Below are positions 8,671-17,613 of a stretch of 64,000 nucleotides of DNA, piece after piece (within the stretch, counting starts at the first letter, position 1; each line of letters begins with the position of its first letter). The notes under the pieces were generated by a model. The model saw only the letters and a list, made by a program, of their open reading frames with translations. It was not told the origin of the DNA and searched no databases. The stretch covers positions 7,347,501 through 7,411,500 of the forward strand of contig NZ_CP129137.1 of assembly GCF_030406905.1 (NCBI RefSeq), in the 5' to 3' direction. The stretch is from Streptomyces sp. HUAS CB01 (lineage in GTDB: Bacteria; Actinomycetota; Actinomycetes; Streptomycetales; Streptomycetaceae). The position numbers and the translations under genes were made by a program.

Positions 8671-9040
8671 GTCGGTCTCCTGTCGTCGGTCTGCGCACCA
8701 CTGTCGTCGAGGGCGATCGTCGTGCCTTGAGTACGCCTACTCAGGAACACGTCCGCGCATACTCAACGGACCCCGCATACCCAACCGGCCGTGCGTGCAG
8801 GGGACATGAGCGCGCTCGGCGCGGTGCACGCGCGACGGGGGCGCGTTCGCCTCGGTGGGAGGGACGGGCTCGGCGGAAGGTGCCGGGCTCGGCGGGACTC
8901 CCGGGGCCCGATGCGGGGCGCGCAGGGCCGACAGGCGGCGCGTCCACCGCGAGGAGCGCCTGCTCGACAGTTCGCGCTCCGCCCGCGCTCCACGGCAGGC
9001 CGGTGCAGATCGCGCCCGGGTCCGGAGGTGTTCCGGCGGC
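8671..9040. other. Intergenic region upstream of the small lipoprotein
   Basis: No gene recognised in this ~370-bp stretch. Close to the lipoprotein it holds the inverted repeat at 8728-8743 and further ACTCA-type copies (8761-8765); the rest is G/C-rich without visible structure. Confidence 0.4.
8728..8743. promoter_or_regulatory. Inverted repeat TGAGTA-CGCC-TACTCA upstream of the lipoprotein
   Basis: A perfect 6-bp inverted repeat with a 4-bp spacer lies 58 bp upstream of the lipoprotein start, on the promoter side. A further TACTCA occurs at 8760-8765. The position and symmetry suit a dimeric repressor or a stress-type promoter element; no protein can be assigned. Confidence 0.4.
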
Positions 9041-9583
9041 TCAGCCGCCGTGCGTCAGATCGCGTTTGGTCGCGGACACCAGGTGGTGCCGCGTCACACG
9101 GGCGCATTCGTGCCAGAACGGCACGGCGGTCAGATACGCGCCGAGCGCCGAGAGGATGCCGAGGGAGACGTCCACGCTGAGGCGCCCCTGCTTCGTCCAG
9201 TACACGTCCTGGAGATCGAGGAGCAGGGCGAACTCGTCGGCGATGAGGGCGGTTCCCGAGCCGTAGGCGGCGGCGACGGCCGGGTGGCCGACCGCGCGTT
9301 CGTCCCCGCGAACGGCGACGAGACCGACGCCCGCCAGCGTCCCGATCCCCAGGTTGTAGTGGTGGAGGTGCCGGCCGGCCGCGGTGATGTTCCCCCAGGG
9401 CAGCCACCCGTCGCGGATGCCGTGGGTGATGAGCCGGACCGCGCCCCACGTGGCGCCGAAGGCGATCCACGTCACGATCAGCGATCTCTTGGTGGGAGTC
9501 AGGTGCCGATCCCCCGACTCCCGCCAGCGTGCGATGAGGCCCGGCCGCGGCCCGCTCCGCCGTCGGATGGCGTCACTGCCCAT
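9041..9583 (-). CDS. Conserved integral membrane protein of unknown function
   Basis: 180 aa with about four hydrophobic segments: SLIVTWIAFGATWGAVRLIT, LGIGTLAGVGLVAV, AAAYGSGTALIADEFALLL and LGILSALGAYLTAVPF. Conserved-looking features are the HHYN motif after the first helix and DEFALLLDLQDVYWTKQGRL, seen in a family of actinobacterial membrane proteins without known role. The start at 9583 overlaps the stop of the preceding gene by 11 bp, suggesting translational coupling; the longer open frame to 9685 is shadow sequence. A short CGGCGGC/GCCGCCG hairpin (9034-9050) straddles its stop. Confidence 0.65.
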   Translation of the reverse strand: MGSDAIRRRSGPRPGLIARWRESGDRHLTPTKRSLIVTWIAFGATWGAVRLITHGIRDGWLPWGNITAAGRHLHHYNLGIGTLAGVGLVAVRGDERAVGHPAVAAAYGSGTALIADEFALLLDLQDVYWTKQGRLSVDVSLGILSALGAYLTAVPFWHECARVTRHHLVSATKRDLTHGG

Positions 9584-9887
9584 GAGGACGCAATTCCGGA
9601 TCCGGCGGGGCGAGATCGACGTGCTGCTGCACGGCTCCTCCTCCGGTGGCTCCTCGTCCGGCGGCGGCACGGCCACCGGGTGCACGGGGGCCGGGACGGA
9701 AGGCCATGGCGACGGCGTTCATGCAGTCGCGGCAGTACTCGTCGCGGTCGTTCCCGGTGTCCGGTGTCCACACCGCCGTACCGCTGACGATCCGGGCGCA
9801 CAAGGCGTCCCCGTGGCGGTCGAGGGCGTGCCACAGGAGTGTGGTGCCGTCCTCCGTCGCTGTCCGCTCGGCGCACATGCTGTACAT
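9573..9887 (-). CDS. Small conserved hypothetical protein with Cys pair
   Basis: 104 aa. The front half (MYSMCAERTATEDGTTLLWH, ALDRHGDALCARIVSGTAVW) and the motif YCRDCM resemble small Streptomyces proteins of unknown function; the C-terminal 35 residues are low-complexity. GGAGG lies 7 bp before ATG 9887, a strong ribosome binding site. Cys residues at 5, about 30, and the CxxC pair could bind a metal. It leads a two-gene unit with the membrane protein that follows. Confidence 0.55.
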   Translation of the reverse strand: MYSMCAERTATEDGTTLLWHALDRHGDALCARIVSGTAVWTPDTGNDRDEYCRDCMNAVAMAFRPGPRAPGGRAAAGRGATGGGAVQQHVDLAPPDPELRPHGQ

Positions 9888-10246
9888 CGGCCACCTCCGC
9901 GCCGGACGCCGTTGGGTCCGGTTCCATGAGAGTCCCGGGCTCTACGGGCTGCCACTCAAACGCCACCGAACGGGTGAGGGGCGCGGTCGGGCCGGTACGG
10001 GCCGTCCGACGCGAGCGGAACTCACCCGGGCGGGCGCCGCTACCGCCGTCCCGAGCGCCGGGACCCTCGCTGAGCAGGCCGGATCCGGACGAGGGTCGGT
10101 GAACCTCCGGACTCCGCGCCGGGACGTCCCGCGCTCCTCCCTCCCCCCCGATCGGAGGATGCCGGTGCGACGGGTGTTTCAGCCGCCGATCGTCGGCGAC
10201 CCGAAGGGGGACGGACGAACATCCGCGAACGGAGGAGGCGCTCCAA
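9888..10246. other. Intergenic region between divergent genes
   Basis: About 360 bp without a recognisable gene. It must hold promoters for the leftward small protein and the rightward whiB-like gene. No clear -10/-35 pair or palindrome stands out. Confidence 0.4.
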
Positions 10247-10522
10247 GTGGAGCACGAGAACTGGCGTCACGAAGCGGCCTGCCGCGACGAGGACCCCGAT
10301 CTGTTCTTTCCCATCGGCAACACCGGACCCGCGTTGCTGCAGGTGGCCGAGGCCAAGGCCGTCTGTGCGCGCTGTCCCGTCCGGGAGCAGTGCCTCGAGT
10401 GGGCCATGGCCCACGGCCAGGACGCCGGGGTCTGGGGCGGTCTCGGCGAGGACGAGCGCCGCGCGCTCAAGCGCCGGACGACACGTCAGCGGCAGCGGGC
10501 GCAGCACGGATCCGCCTCGTAG
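10247..10522 (+). CDS. WhiB-family iron-sulfur transcription regulator
   Basis: 91 aa. The four cluster Cys are at about 12, 40, 43 and 49 (C-x27-C-x2-C-x5-C), followed by the G-V-W-G-G turn and a basic tail (ERRALKRRTTRQRQR) that contacts DNA. WhiB-like proteins carry an O2/NO-sensitive 4Fe-4S cluster and work with sigma factors on development, redox balance or drug resistance. GTG start with GGAGGAGG 8 bp upstream. The N-terminus (WRHEAACRDEDPDLFFPIG) is typical of WhiB-like proteins; the exact subgroup cannot be fixed from the sequence alone. Confidence 0.93.
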   Translation: MEHENWRHEAACRDEDPDLFFPIGNTGPALLQVAEAKAVCARCPVREQCLEWAMAHGQDAGVWGGLGEDERRALKRRTTRQRQRAQHGSAS

Positions 10523-10619
10523 CGGCGCGCGACACCCTCCCGTCCCGGTCGGGCACGGCGGCTCGGCGGCCGCCCGGCGCGCCGCCGCCCGGTCGGTTCG
10601 CCGGTCGTCCGGACACGCG

Positions 10620-11303
10620 CTACCGGTCCGGCCGGCCGGGCGCGCCGGCCGACAGCAGGAGCACGGCCGTCAGCAGGACGACCGGCAGCAGCGGCGCGGC
10701 CGCCCTGGCGGTGACGACGACGAGCGCGCCGAGCGCCGCCCCCACCGGGATCGCCGCGACCAGGGCCGCCCTGCTCCAGTCCGGTCGCCGGCGCGCCAGG
10801 ACATCGGTCAGCAGGGTCGTGAGCAGCCCCGTCATGTACGTGGTGGACACGCCGGGTGCCGTCGCCCGGATCGTCGCGCTCTGGCACCCCATCGCCAGGG
10901 CCGCGGCCCCCAGGAGGACGGTCCGGAGGGGCGCGGCGGGACTGCCGTCCACCGGGAGCCAGCCCGCCAGGACCCCGCACAGCAGCAGCAACTCGCCGAA
11001 GAGCAGGGCCCGCACACCGGAGCGGTTCCCCCGGGCACAACGCTCGCAGTACCGGGCGCCCAGCAGCACACCGGCGATGTAACCGGCCAGTGCGACGGCG
11101 GAGTTCCCCGCCAGTTCGACGTCGGAGCCCCCGACGGCGATGCCCACCAGCGCGAGGTTGGCCGTCATCACACTGACGAAGACCCCGCCGAGGGCCAGGA
11201 AGCTGATCGCGTTCAGCGCCCCCGTCACCAGCGTCAACAGCAGGAACACGGCCCGGGAGCGCGGACTTTCCGGCCTCGCAGTCGACGTCGCGGACCCCTC
11301 CAT
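10620..11303 (-). CDS. DUF1275 (YoaK-like) membrane protein
   Basis: 227 aa with six hydrophobic segments. The opening TLVTGALNAISFLALGGVFV, followed by MTANLALVGIA, is the DUF1275 hallmark (TG-x-x-DA-x-x-F-x-x-L-G-x-x-F-x-x-x-x-TGN in the wider family), and GCQSATIRATAPGVSTTYMTG is the second conserved block. ATG 11303 follows GGGAGGTGCCGCG. Family function is unknown; a transport or membrane-integrity role has been proposed. It stands alone. Confidence 0.85.
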   Translation of the reverse strand: MEGSATSTARPESPRSRAVFLLLTLVTGALNAISFLALGGVFVSVMTANLALVGIAVGGSDVELAGNSAVALAGYIAGVLLGARYCERCARGNRSGVRALLFGELLLLCGVLAGWLPVDGSPAAPLRTVLLGAAALAMGCQSATIRATAPGVSTTYMTGLLTTLLTDVLARRRPDWSRAALVAAIPVGAALGALVVVTARAAAPLLPVVLLTAVLLLSAGAPGRPDR

Positions 11304-11394
11304 CGCGGCACCTCCCTGGAATTCGCACGTGCCGCGCGGGCGCGGGATCCTGCTGCCGGCCCCCTCGGCACCGGCGCGTCTCGACGGTCAGCCT

Positions 11395-11558
11395 AAGGGC
11401 TGTCCCGTGATCCCCAGCGGGCGCACGACGACAGCTACGGCACCTCGCTGCGTTGTCGGATCGCCCGAATACACCCAGTATGAGGGCGGCCCTCCGCCTG
11501 ACGATGCACCGCATCTGACGCCGCGCGCTGATCCACCGGTGATCACGGGACAGCCCTT
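11395..11558. mobile_element. MITE-like element with 18-bp perfect terminal inverted repeats
   Basis: AAGGGCTGTCCCGTGATC (11395-11412) is repeated as its exact complement at 11541-11558; adding one mismatch the arms extend to about 20 bp. The 164-bp body has no open frame of note. Size, symmetry and lack of coding fit a miniature inverted-repeat element mobilised by a transposase elsewhere; I recall similar sequences dispersed in Streptomyces genomes but cannot verify it here. No target-site duplication is obvious. Confidence 0.7.
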
Positions 11559-12166
11559 GGGGACGATCGGCGGTGAGTCGGGGGACGGCGCATGGGCTGC
11601 CCGGAGGATTCCGGGCGGGCGAACGGGGGGCGCACCGGCGGGGCGTCGTACCGTTCGCTCCCGATTCGGCACCGAGCACCGTGCCTGCCGTCCCTGTCCC
11701 AGCGCGGTACCTCTGCCGGGAACGTCCCTCCGGGCGGACGAGCGGGGAGCACGACCACGAACTGCCCGGTACAACGGCGGCCCTCACCGGGGAGAGCCAG
11801 AAGGCGCAGAACCAGGGAGACCGGCCTCGTGGACGACCTCGGACGGGCAAGGGACCCCCCTGCGCTGATGCACGGGATCCGGAACGGGACGCAGCCCCGA
11901 TGCGTCCGGGGAGGACAAGGGGCCCTGCTGACCACCCTGGCTCCCTCGCACCGGGCCGCCCTGAACCGCTTCTGGCCGCTGCCACCGGTCGCCCTGATGC
12001 TCGCCGCCGGGGTGCGCCTGGCCTCCTGGTGCAGCCGCCGCCTCTTCGCTCCCCCGGACGCAGCCGGCGAGGCAAGCGACCGGTCGCACAGGACGGCACC
12101 TGTCACGGCCGCTTGCCGGAGAATTGCGGGCCCGCATCCAGCGTGCCGCAGCGTGGCACCAGGCCC
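11559..12166. other. Intergenic region, ~600 bp, no gene assigned
   Basis: Several frames stay open here because of high GC, but none shows a recognisable domain, consistent codon bias or ribosome binding site. It may be decayed sequence flanking the MITE-like element. Confidence 0.4.
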
Positions 12167-13372
12167 TCACGCGCCCAGGAACTCCGACAGCCCCGTCACC
12201 AGCCGGTCCACGTCCTCGGCGTTGCTGTACGGCGCCAGGCCGACGCGGAGGCCGCCCGTGTCGCCCAGGCCCAGCCGGCGGGAGGCCTCCACGGCGTAGA
12301 AGGAGCCGGAGGGTGCGTGAATGCCGCGTGCGGCCAGGAAGCGGTACGCGTCCGTCGTGCTGCGGCCGTCGAGCGTCATCAGGAGGGTGGGCGTGCGGTC
12401 CGCCGCGCGGGAGTGCACCGTGATGCCGTCCAGCGTGGCCAGTCCCTTGTCGAGCCGGGCGCGCAGCGTCTCCTCGTGTTCCTCGAGGGCCGCGAACGAG
12501 GCCGTCAGTCGCCGGCGGCGGGTCCCCGACGCGCCCGTGGCCAGGCCGGCCAGGAAGTCGACCGCCGCGCGTGTACCCGCGAGCAGTTCGTACGGCAGGG
12601 TGCCCAACTCGAAGCGCTCGGGGACGGCGTCCGAGGAGGGGAGGAGCTTGTCCGGGCGCAGGGTCTCCAGCAGCTCCGGCCGTGCGGTGAGGACGCCGTG
12701 GTGGGGGCCGAGGAACTTGTAGGGGGAGCAGACGAAGAAGTCCGTGCCGAGCTGTTCCACGTCGACCGCGGAGTGCGCGGTGTAGTGCACGCCGTCGACG
12801 TGGAGCAGCGCCCCGGCGTCGTGCACGAGGCGGGATATCTCCGCGATCGGCGGCCGGGTGCCGATCAGGTTGGAGGCCGCGGTGACGGCGACCAGGCGCG
12901 TGCGGTCGGACAGCACGGCGCGGATGTCGTCGGCGGTCAGCTCACCGGTCGCCGGGTCGAAGTCCGCCCACCGGACGGTGGCACCGGCCCGCTCGGCGGC
13001 GCGGATCCAGGGGCGGATGTGGGAGTCGTGGTCGAGGCGGGTGACGACCACCTCGTCCCCGGGCGACCACGTCGCGGCGAGGGTGCGGGAGAAGTCGTAA
13101 ACGAGCTGGGTGGCGCTGCGGCCGAAGACGACGCCGGACGGCTCCGTGCCCAGCAGGTCCGCCATGGCCCGGCGGGCCTCGACGACGATGGCGTCCGCGT
13201 TGCGCTCGCCGGGCAGGAGCTGTCCGCGGTTCGACAGCGGGCGGGCGAGTGCGTCGGCGATGGCCTCGATGACGGGCAGCGGCGTCTGGGTGCCGCCGGG
13301 GCCGTCGAAGTGCGCGGTGCCGGTGGCGAGGGCGGGGAACTGCGCGCGGACCGCACTGACGTCGTACGTCAC
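12167..13372 (-). CDS. Cysteine desulfurase-like class V aminotransferase (VC1184 type)
   Basis: 401 aa, full length for the family. It starts VSAVRAQFPALATGTAHFDG then GPGGTQTP, which is the signature of the cysteine-desulfurase-like VC1184 subgroup. PLP contacts: VDGVHYTAHSAVD supplies the ring-stacking Asp, and SPYKFLGPHHG supplies the Schiff-base Lys near residue 219. These proteins are fold-type I PLP enzymes; desulfurase activity is not shown for the subgroup and no Fe-S assembly gene adjoins. GTG 13372 has AGGAG about 9 bp upstream. Confidence 0.85.
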   Translation of the reverse strand: MTYDVSAVRAQFPALATGTAHFDGPGGTQTPLPVIEAIADALARPLSNRGQLLPGERNADAIVVEARRAMADLLGTEPSGVVFGRSATQLVYDFSRTLAATWSPGDEVVVTRLDHDSHIRPWIRAAERAGATVRWADFDPATGELTADDIRAVLSDRTRLVAVTAASNLIGTRPPIAEISRLVHDAGALLHVDGVHYTAHSAVDVEQLGTDFFVCSPYKFLGPHHGVLTARPELLETLRPDKLLPSSDAVPERFELGTLPYELLAGTRAAVDFLAGLATGASGTRRRRLTASFAALEEHEETLRARLDKGLATLDGITVHSRAADRTPTLLMTLDGRSTTDAYRFLAARGIHAPSGSFYAVEASRRLGLGDTGGLRVGLAPYSNAEDVDRLVTGLSEFLGA

Positions 13373-13622
13373 GAAAGGCTCCTGGGTGGCGTCGGGGCTC
13401 CTCGGGGCAAGTTAACGCCGCGGCCCCGAGAGTGCCGGCAGTGTTCCGGTATTCGGTCATGACGTGTGCGTCCGGCCATGTGCGGATCGCGCCCGGTGCC
13501 CGTGTCGACATTGCGACATGTCCCATCCCTGCCACGGCAACTCGGTGACAGGCGTTCCCCGCTCACCGGATTCTGTCCAGCGCGAGAACACCCTTTCGCG
13601 CTGAGAGGAAGGCTTGAGTCGG

Positions 13623-16600
13623 ATGAGACGAATCCGCCTGCTGGCGGCGACGGCACTGGGGCTCGCGCTGAGCGCCGCAGCCGTCCCGCCGGTGTCGGCA
13701 CGGACGACCGACGCCGACGCGGCCGCGTCCGGGGCCGCCGCCATGGGGAAGACCGCCACCGTGCGTCTGATCACCGGTGACCGGGTCACGGTCACCACGG
13801 ACGCGGCCGGCAGACGCAGCGCCTCCGTGGAACCCGGCACCGGGCGGCGGGGAGTGCTGTTCCGCACCTACGAGCAGGACGGGCGGCTGTCCGTGATCCC
13901 GTCGGACGCATCGGACCTCGTCGCCACCGGGCGGCTGGACCGTGAACTGTTCGACGTGACCGCGCTCGTGGCCCAGCGCTACGACGAGGCGCACACCGAC
14001 GCCCTCCCGCTGATCGTGGAGCAGGGCAGGGGTGCGGCGGAGGCCACGGTCCACCGGCTCACGGGCCTCGCCGAGGACGGCTCGGCCGCCCGGCCGCTGA
14101 AGAGCATCGGGGCGCAGTCGCTCCGCGTCGACGGCGACGACCTCGGCATGTTCTGGAAGCAGCTGACGTCCGGGTCCGGAACCTCGCGGCCGGGCGCCCG
14201 GGCCGCGGCCACACCGAAGGTGTGGCTCGACAGCCGCGTCCGGCCCTCACTGGACCGCAGCAACGCCCAGATCGGCACGCCCGCCGCCTGGGCGGCCGGG
14301 CTGCGGGGCGAGTCCGTCAAGGTCGCCGTCCTGGACACCGGCGCCGACGCGTCCCACCCCGACCTGGCGGGCCGGATCGCCAAGGCCGAGGACTTCTCCG
14401 GCAGTTCCGGCACCGGTGACGCCTTCGGCCACGGCACCCACGTGGCCTCGATCGTCGCCGGCAGCGGCGCCGCCTCCGAAGGCACCCGCAAGGGCGTGGC
14501 GCCCGCCGCCGACCTGCTCGTCGGCAAGGTGCTCGGCGACGACGGCTACGGCACCGAGTCCCAGGTGATCGCCGGCATGGAGTGGGCGGCGGCGCAGGGC
14601 GCCAAGGTCGTCAACATGAGCCTGGGCGCCGAGGGTTCGAGCGACGGCCAGGACGCGATGAGCCTGGCCCTGAACGAGCTGACCGAACGCACCGGCGCCC
14701 TCTTCGTGGTGGCGGCCGGCAACGCGGGTGAGCAGGGACAGAGCACCGTCGGCTCGCCCGGCGCCGCGGACGCGGCCCTCACCGTCGGCGCCGTGGACCG
14801 TGACGACTCCCTCGCCCCGTTCTCCAGCCGCGGCCCGCGCGCCGGGGACAAGGCCGTCAAGCCCGACATGACCGCACCGGGCGTCGGCATCGTGGCGGCC
14901 CGCGCCACCGGCACGACGATGGGCCACCCGGTCGACGCGCACTACGTGGCGGCTTCCGGTACGTCGATGGCCACCCCGCACGTCGCGGGCGTCGCCGCCC
15001 TCCTCGCCCAGCGGCACCCGGACTGGGGCCCGCAGCAGCTGAAGGACGCGCTGGTCAGCACCTCCCGCACCGTCTCCGGCCAGAAGGTCACCGAACAGGG
15101 CGGGGGCCGCGTCGACGTCGCCGCCGCCGTGCTGGGACCGCTGAGCGCCACCGGCACCGTCGCCCTCGGCACGTACGAGACCGGTGCGGGTGCCTCCGCC
15201 ACGACGAAGCTCCGCTACACCAACCACTCCACGGAGGACCTCACGCTCGAGCTCGACGTCCGGCTGGCCACCACCGGCGGCCGTGAGGCGGCCGAGGGCG
15301 CGGTGCGGCCAGGCGCGGACTCCGTGCGCGTCGAGGCGGGCCGGACCGTCGAGGTGCCCGTGACGGTGGACCCCGCCCGTCTCGGGCGGGGCGCCTACTA
15401 CGGCTATGCGACCGCCACCTCGGCCGACGGCCGGGCGAAGGTGCACACCACGCTGAGCCTGCTGGTCAAGGGCCCCGTCCACCGGCTGACAGTCACCTCG
15501 ATCGACCGCGACGGCAAGCGCTCCGGCGCGCTGCCGTCGATCTGGGGGACCGACGGGTTCGTCCGCTACACCGACCCCGACAGGGGAGTCGCCGAGGTCG
15601 AGGAGGGCACCTACCAGCTCGACCTGCCCTCCATCCCGTCCGACGGCTCGGAGCTGCGCCATGTGATCCTGCCCGAGGTGAAGGTGACCAAGGACAGGAC
15701 GGTCACCGTGGACGAGCGGAAGACCACGAAGGTGGAGATCCGCACCCCGCGTCCGGCGGAGCAGCGCGGCATCATGCACTACCAGGTGCACCGGGTGATC
15801 GACGGCGTCGGCATCACCCAGGGCGTCATGTACTTCGACAGCGTCCAGAGCGTCCACGTCAGCCCCACGGCCGAAGTCACGGACGGCACGTTCGAGTTCG
15901 CCTCACGCTGGCAGCTCGTCGCACCGCTCCTGCGGGCGGAGGTCCCCGGTTCGGACATCGACCTGCGGGGCTACTACATGCCCCAGTCCCCGCTCCTGCC
16001 CGAGCGCGGACAGCGCCTGACCGCCGTCGCCGCCGGTGACGTCTCCGCACCGCGGTTCGACCGCGCCCGCGGCAAGCTGGCCGTGCTCACGAACCGCGAC
16101 AACGTCCCCGAGGCGTCGGTGCTCGCGACGGCCGCGAAGGCCGGTGTCGCGGCGGTGGCGCTCGTCCACTTCAGCGACCAGCCGTGGACCCGCTGGGAGC
16201 CCGACACCGAGCGCTGGGCGCTGCCCACCGTCCGGATCGGCGCCGACGCCGGTGCCAGGCTGCTGGAGCGCATCAAGGACCGCACGACCGAGGTGCACTT
16301 CACGGGCACGGCGCGCAGCCCCTACCTCTACGACGTCATGCAGGTCTCCCGGCAGCACATCCCCGCCAAGGTGGTGCACACCGTCTCGGAGGCCAACAGC
16401 GCCGTCATCCGCACGACGTACGCCGACAACGGCGGTCTTCCGTGGGCCTCGGAGCAGCGGTTCGCCCGCCGCCCCTACCAGGACTTCACGTGGCTGCAGT
16501 ACGCGCGGTACGTGCCGACCGGCTTCGAGCGCACCGAGTACGTCTCGGCCGGCGACACCGCCTGGGAGCACAAGGTCCACCACGAGACCTTCAGCCAGGA

Positions 16601-17405
16601 CCGCGAGCTGAACGTCGGCATGCGGAACGCACCGCGCACCTACCGCGCCGGTGAGCAGCTGACGGAGACCTGGCAGGGAGCGGTCGTCCGGCCGTCGATC
16701 CCGCGCGGTGCCGGGCTCGCCTCCGTCCGGGACGGCAACGTCCTCGCCCTGCGCATCCCGGAGTTCACCGACTCGGGCGCCGGCCACTGGTCGCCGAAGA
16801 TCGAGGGTGCCTCGGAGGGCGGTCCCGGTGTCCGGAAGCCGGGCGCCGGCGCGGCCCAGTCGGGCGACACGGTCAAGGCGGTCCTCTTCCGCGACGGCAC
16901 GCAGATCGCCGGCGCGGGCAGCTCCTGGACGAACTTCGAGGTGCCCGCCGAGGCGGCGGACTACCGGCTGGACGTGTCGACCGCCCGGGCCTCGGGCGAG
17001 TGGGCCTACGGCACCGCGACCGACACGTCCTGGTCCTTCCGGTCCGCGGCGGCCGGCGAGGCGAGGCTGCTGCCACTGCTCCAGCTCGACTACACCGTGC
17101 CGGTGGACCAGCACAACAAGGTCGGGCCCGGCCGTACCCACGGCGTCCGGCTGGCGGTCCGCGCGCAGGACGGGCTCGCCGCGCCGAAGGGCGTGGTCAT
17201 GCAGGTCGAGGCGTCGTACGACGACGGCCGCACCTGGAGCAGGGCCCCGCTGCGCGACCGAGGGGCCAACGCGTTCGAGGCCGACGTCAAGCGGCCCTCC
17301 GGCGTGCGCGGCGACGCGTACGTGACGCTGCGGGTCAGCGCCCGGGACGCCGCGGGCAACAGCGTGCGGCAGACCGTGACGCGGGCCTACGTGCACCGGG
17401 GCTGA
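13623..17405 (+). CDS. Large secreted subtilisin-like serine protease (S8)
   Basis: 1260 aa. A signal peptide (residues 1-30, cut near VSA-RTT) is followed by a propeptide region to about 200, then the S8 catalytic domain with Asp238 (AVLDTGAD), His270 (FGHGTHVAS) and Ser448 (SGTSMATPHVAG). The long rest carries beta-sandwich accessory domains, including an Ig/PKD-like end (VTLRVSARDAAGNSV). It should be exported and process or degrade extracellular protein. ATG 13623 has GGAAGG about 10 bp upstream; a TTG at 13614 is too close to it. No neighbour shares its direction. Confidence 0.93.
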   Translation: MRRIRLLAATALGLALSAAAVPPVSARTTDADAAASGAAAMGKTATVRLITGDRVTVTTDAAGRRSASVEPGTGRRGVLFRTYEQDGRLSVIPSDASDLVATGRLDRELFDVTALVAQRYDEAHTDALPLIVEQGRGAAEATVHRLTGLAEDGSAARPLKSIGAQSLRVDGDDLGMFWKQLTSGSGTSRPGARAAATPKVWLDSRVRPSLDRSNAQIGTPAAWAAGLRGESVKVAVLDTGADASHPDLAGRIAKAEDFSGSSGTGDAFGHGTHVASIVAGSGAASEGTRKGVAPAADLLVGKVLGDDGYGTESQVIAGMEWAAAQGAKVVNMSLGAEGSSDGQDAMSLALNELTERTGALFVVAAGNAGEQGQSTVGSPGAADAALTVGAVDRDDSLAPFSSRGPRAGDKAVKPDMTAPGVGIVAARATGTTMGHPVDAHYVAASGTSMATPHVAGVAALLAQRHPDWGPQQLKDALVSTSRTVSGQKVTEQGGGRVDVAAAVLGPLSATGTVALGTYETGAGASATTKLRYTNHSTEDLTLELDVRLATTGGREAAEGAVRPGADSVRVEAGRTVEVPVTVDPARLGRGAYYGYATATSADGRAKVHTTLSLLVKGPVHRLTVTSIDRDGKRSGALPSIWGTDGFVRYTDPDRGVAEVEEGTYQLDLPSIPSDGSELRHVILPEVKVTKDRTVTVDERKTTKVEIRTPRPAEQRGIMHYQVHRVIDGVGITQGVMYFDSVQSVHVSPTAEVTDGTFEFASRWQLVAPLLRAEVPGSDIDLRGYYMPQSPLLPERGQRLTAVAAGDVSAPRFDRARGKLAVLTNRDNVPEASVLATAAKAGVAAVALVHFSDQPWTRWEPDTERWALPTVRIGADAGARLLERIKDRTTEVHFTGTARSPYLYDVMQVSRQHIPAKVVHTVSEANSAVIRTTYADNGGLPWASEQRFARRPYQDFTWLQYARYVPTGFERTEYVSAGDTAWEHKVHHETFSQDRELNVGMRNAPRTYRAGEQLTETWQGAVVRPSIPRGAGLASVRDGNVLALRIPEFTDSGAGHWSPKIEGASEGGPGVRKPGAGAAQSGDTVKAVLFRDGTQIAGAGSSWTNFEVPAEAADYRLDVSTARASGEWAYGTATDTSWSFRSAAAGEARLLPLLQLDYTVPVDQHNKVGPGRTHGVRLAVRAQDGLAAPKGVVMQVEASYDDGRTWSRAPLRDRGANAFEADVKRPSGVRGDAYVTLRVSARDAAGNSVRQTVTRAYVHRG

Positions 17406-17430
17406 CCGCGGGGCCCGGACGCCGGTGACC

Positions 17431-17461
17431 GTCCGCCCGCCCTGGTGCGGTGCGGGCAGAC
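17431..17461 (+). terminator. Hairpin after the subtilase gene
   Basis: GTCCGCCCGC (17431-17440) pairs with GCGGGCAGAC (17452-17461) with one mismatch and an 11-nt loop, 26 bp after the protease stop. No T-run follows. Confidence 0.4.
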
Positions 17462-17613
17462 GGCCCGGCGTGCGGCCCGCGGTGACCCCGGGAACCGGGC
17501 GGTGTGGGTGACGTGATCGCCTTCCGTGGGGGTTGGGCATCACGGCACCGCCCGGAGGTGGTGCGGTCGGCAAGGTCAGCCGGCCGCACCACCGACGTCC
17601 TCGGCCGCCGCGC

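Noticed and set aside
11559..12166. Degraded transposase beside the MITE-like element
   Set aside because: No frame shows a DDE-type or other transposase motif.
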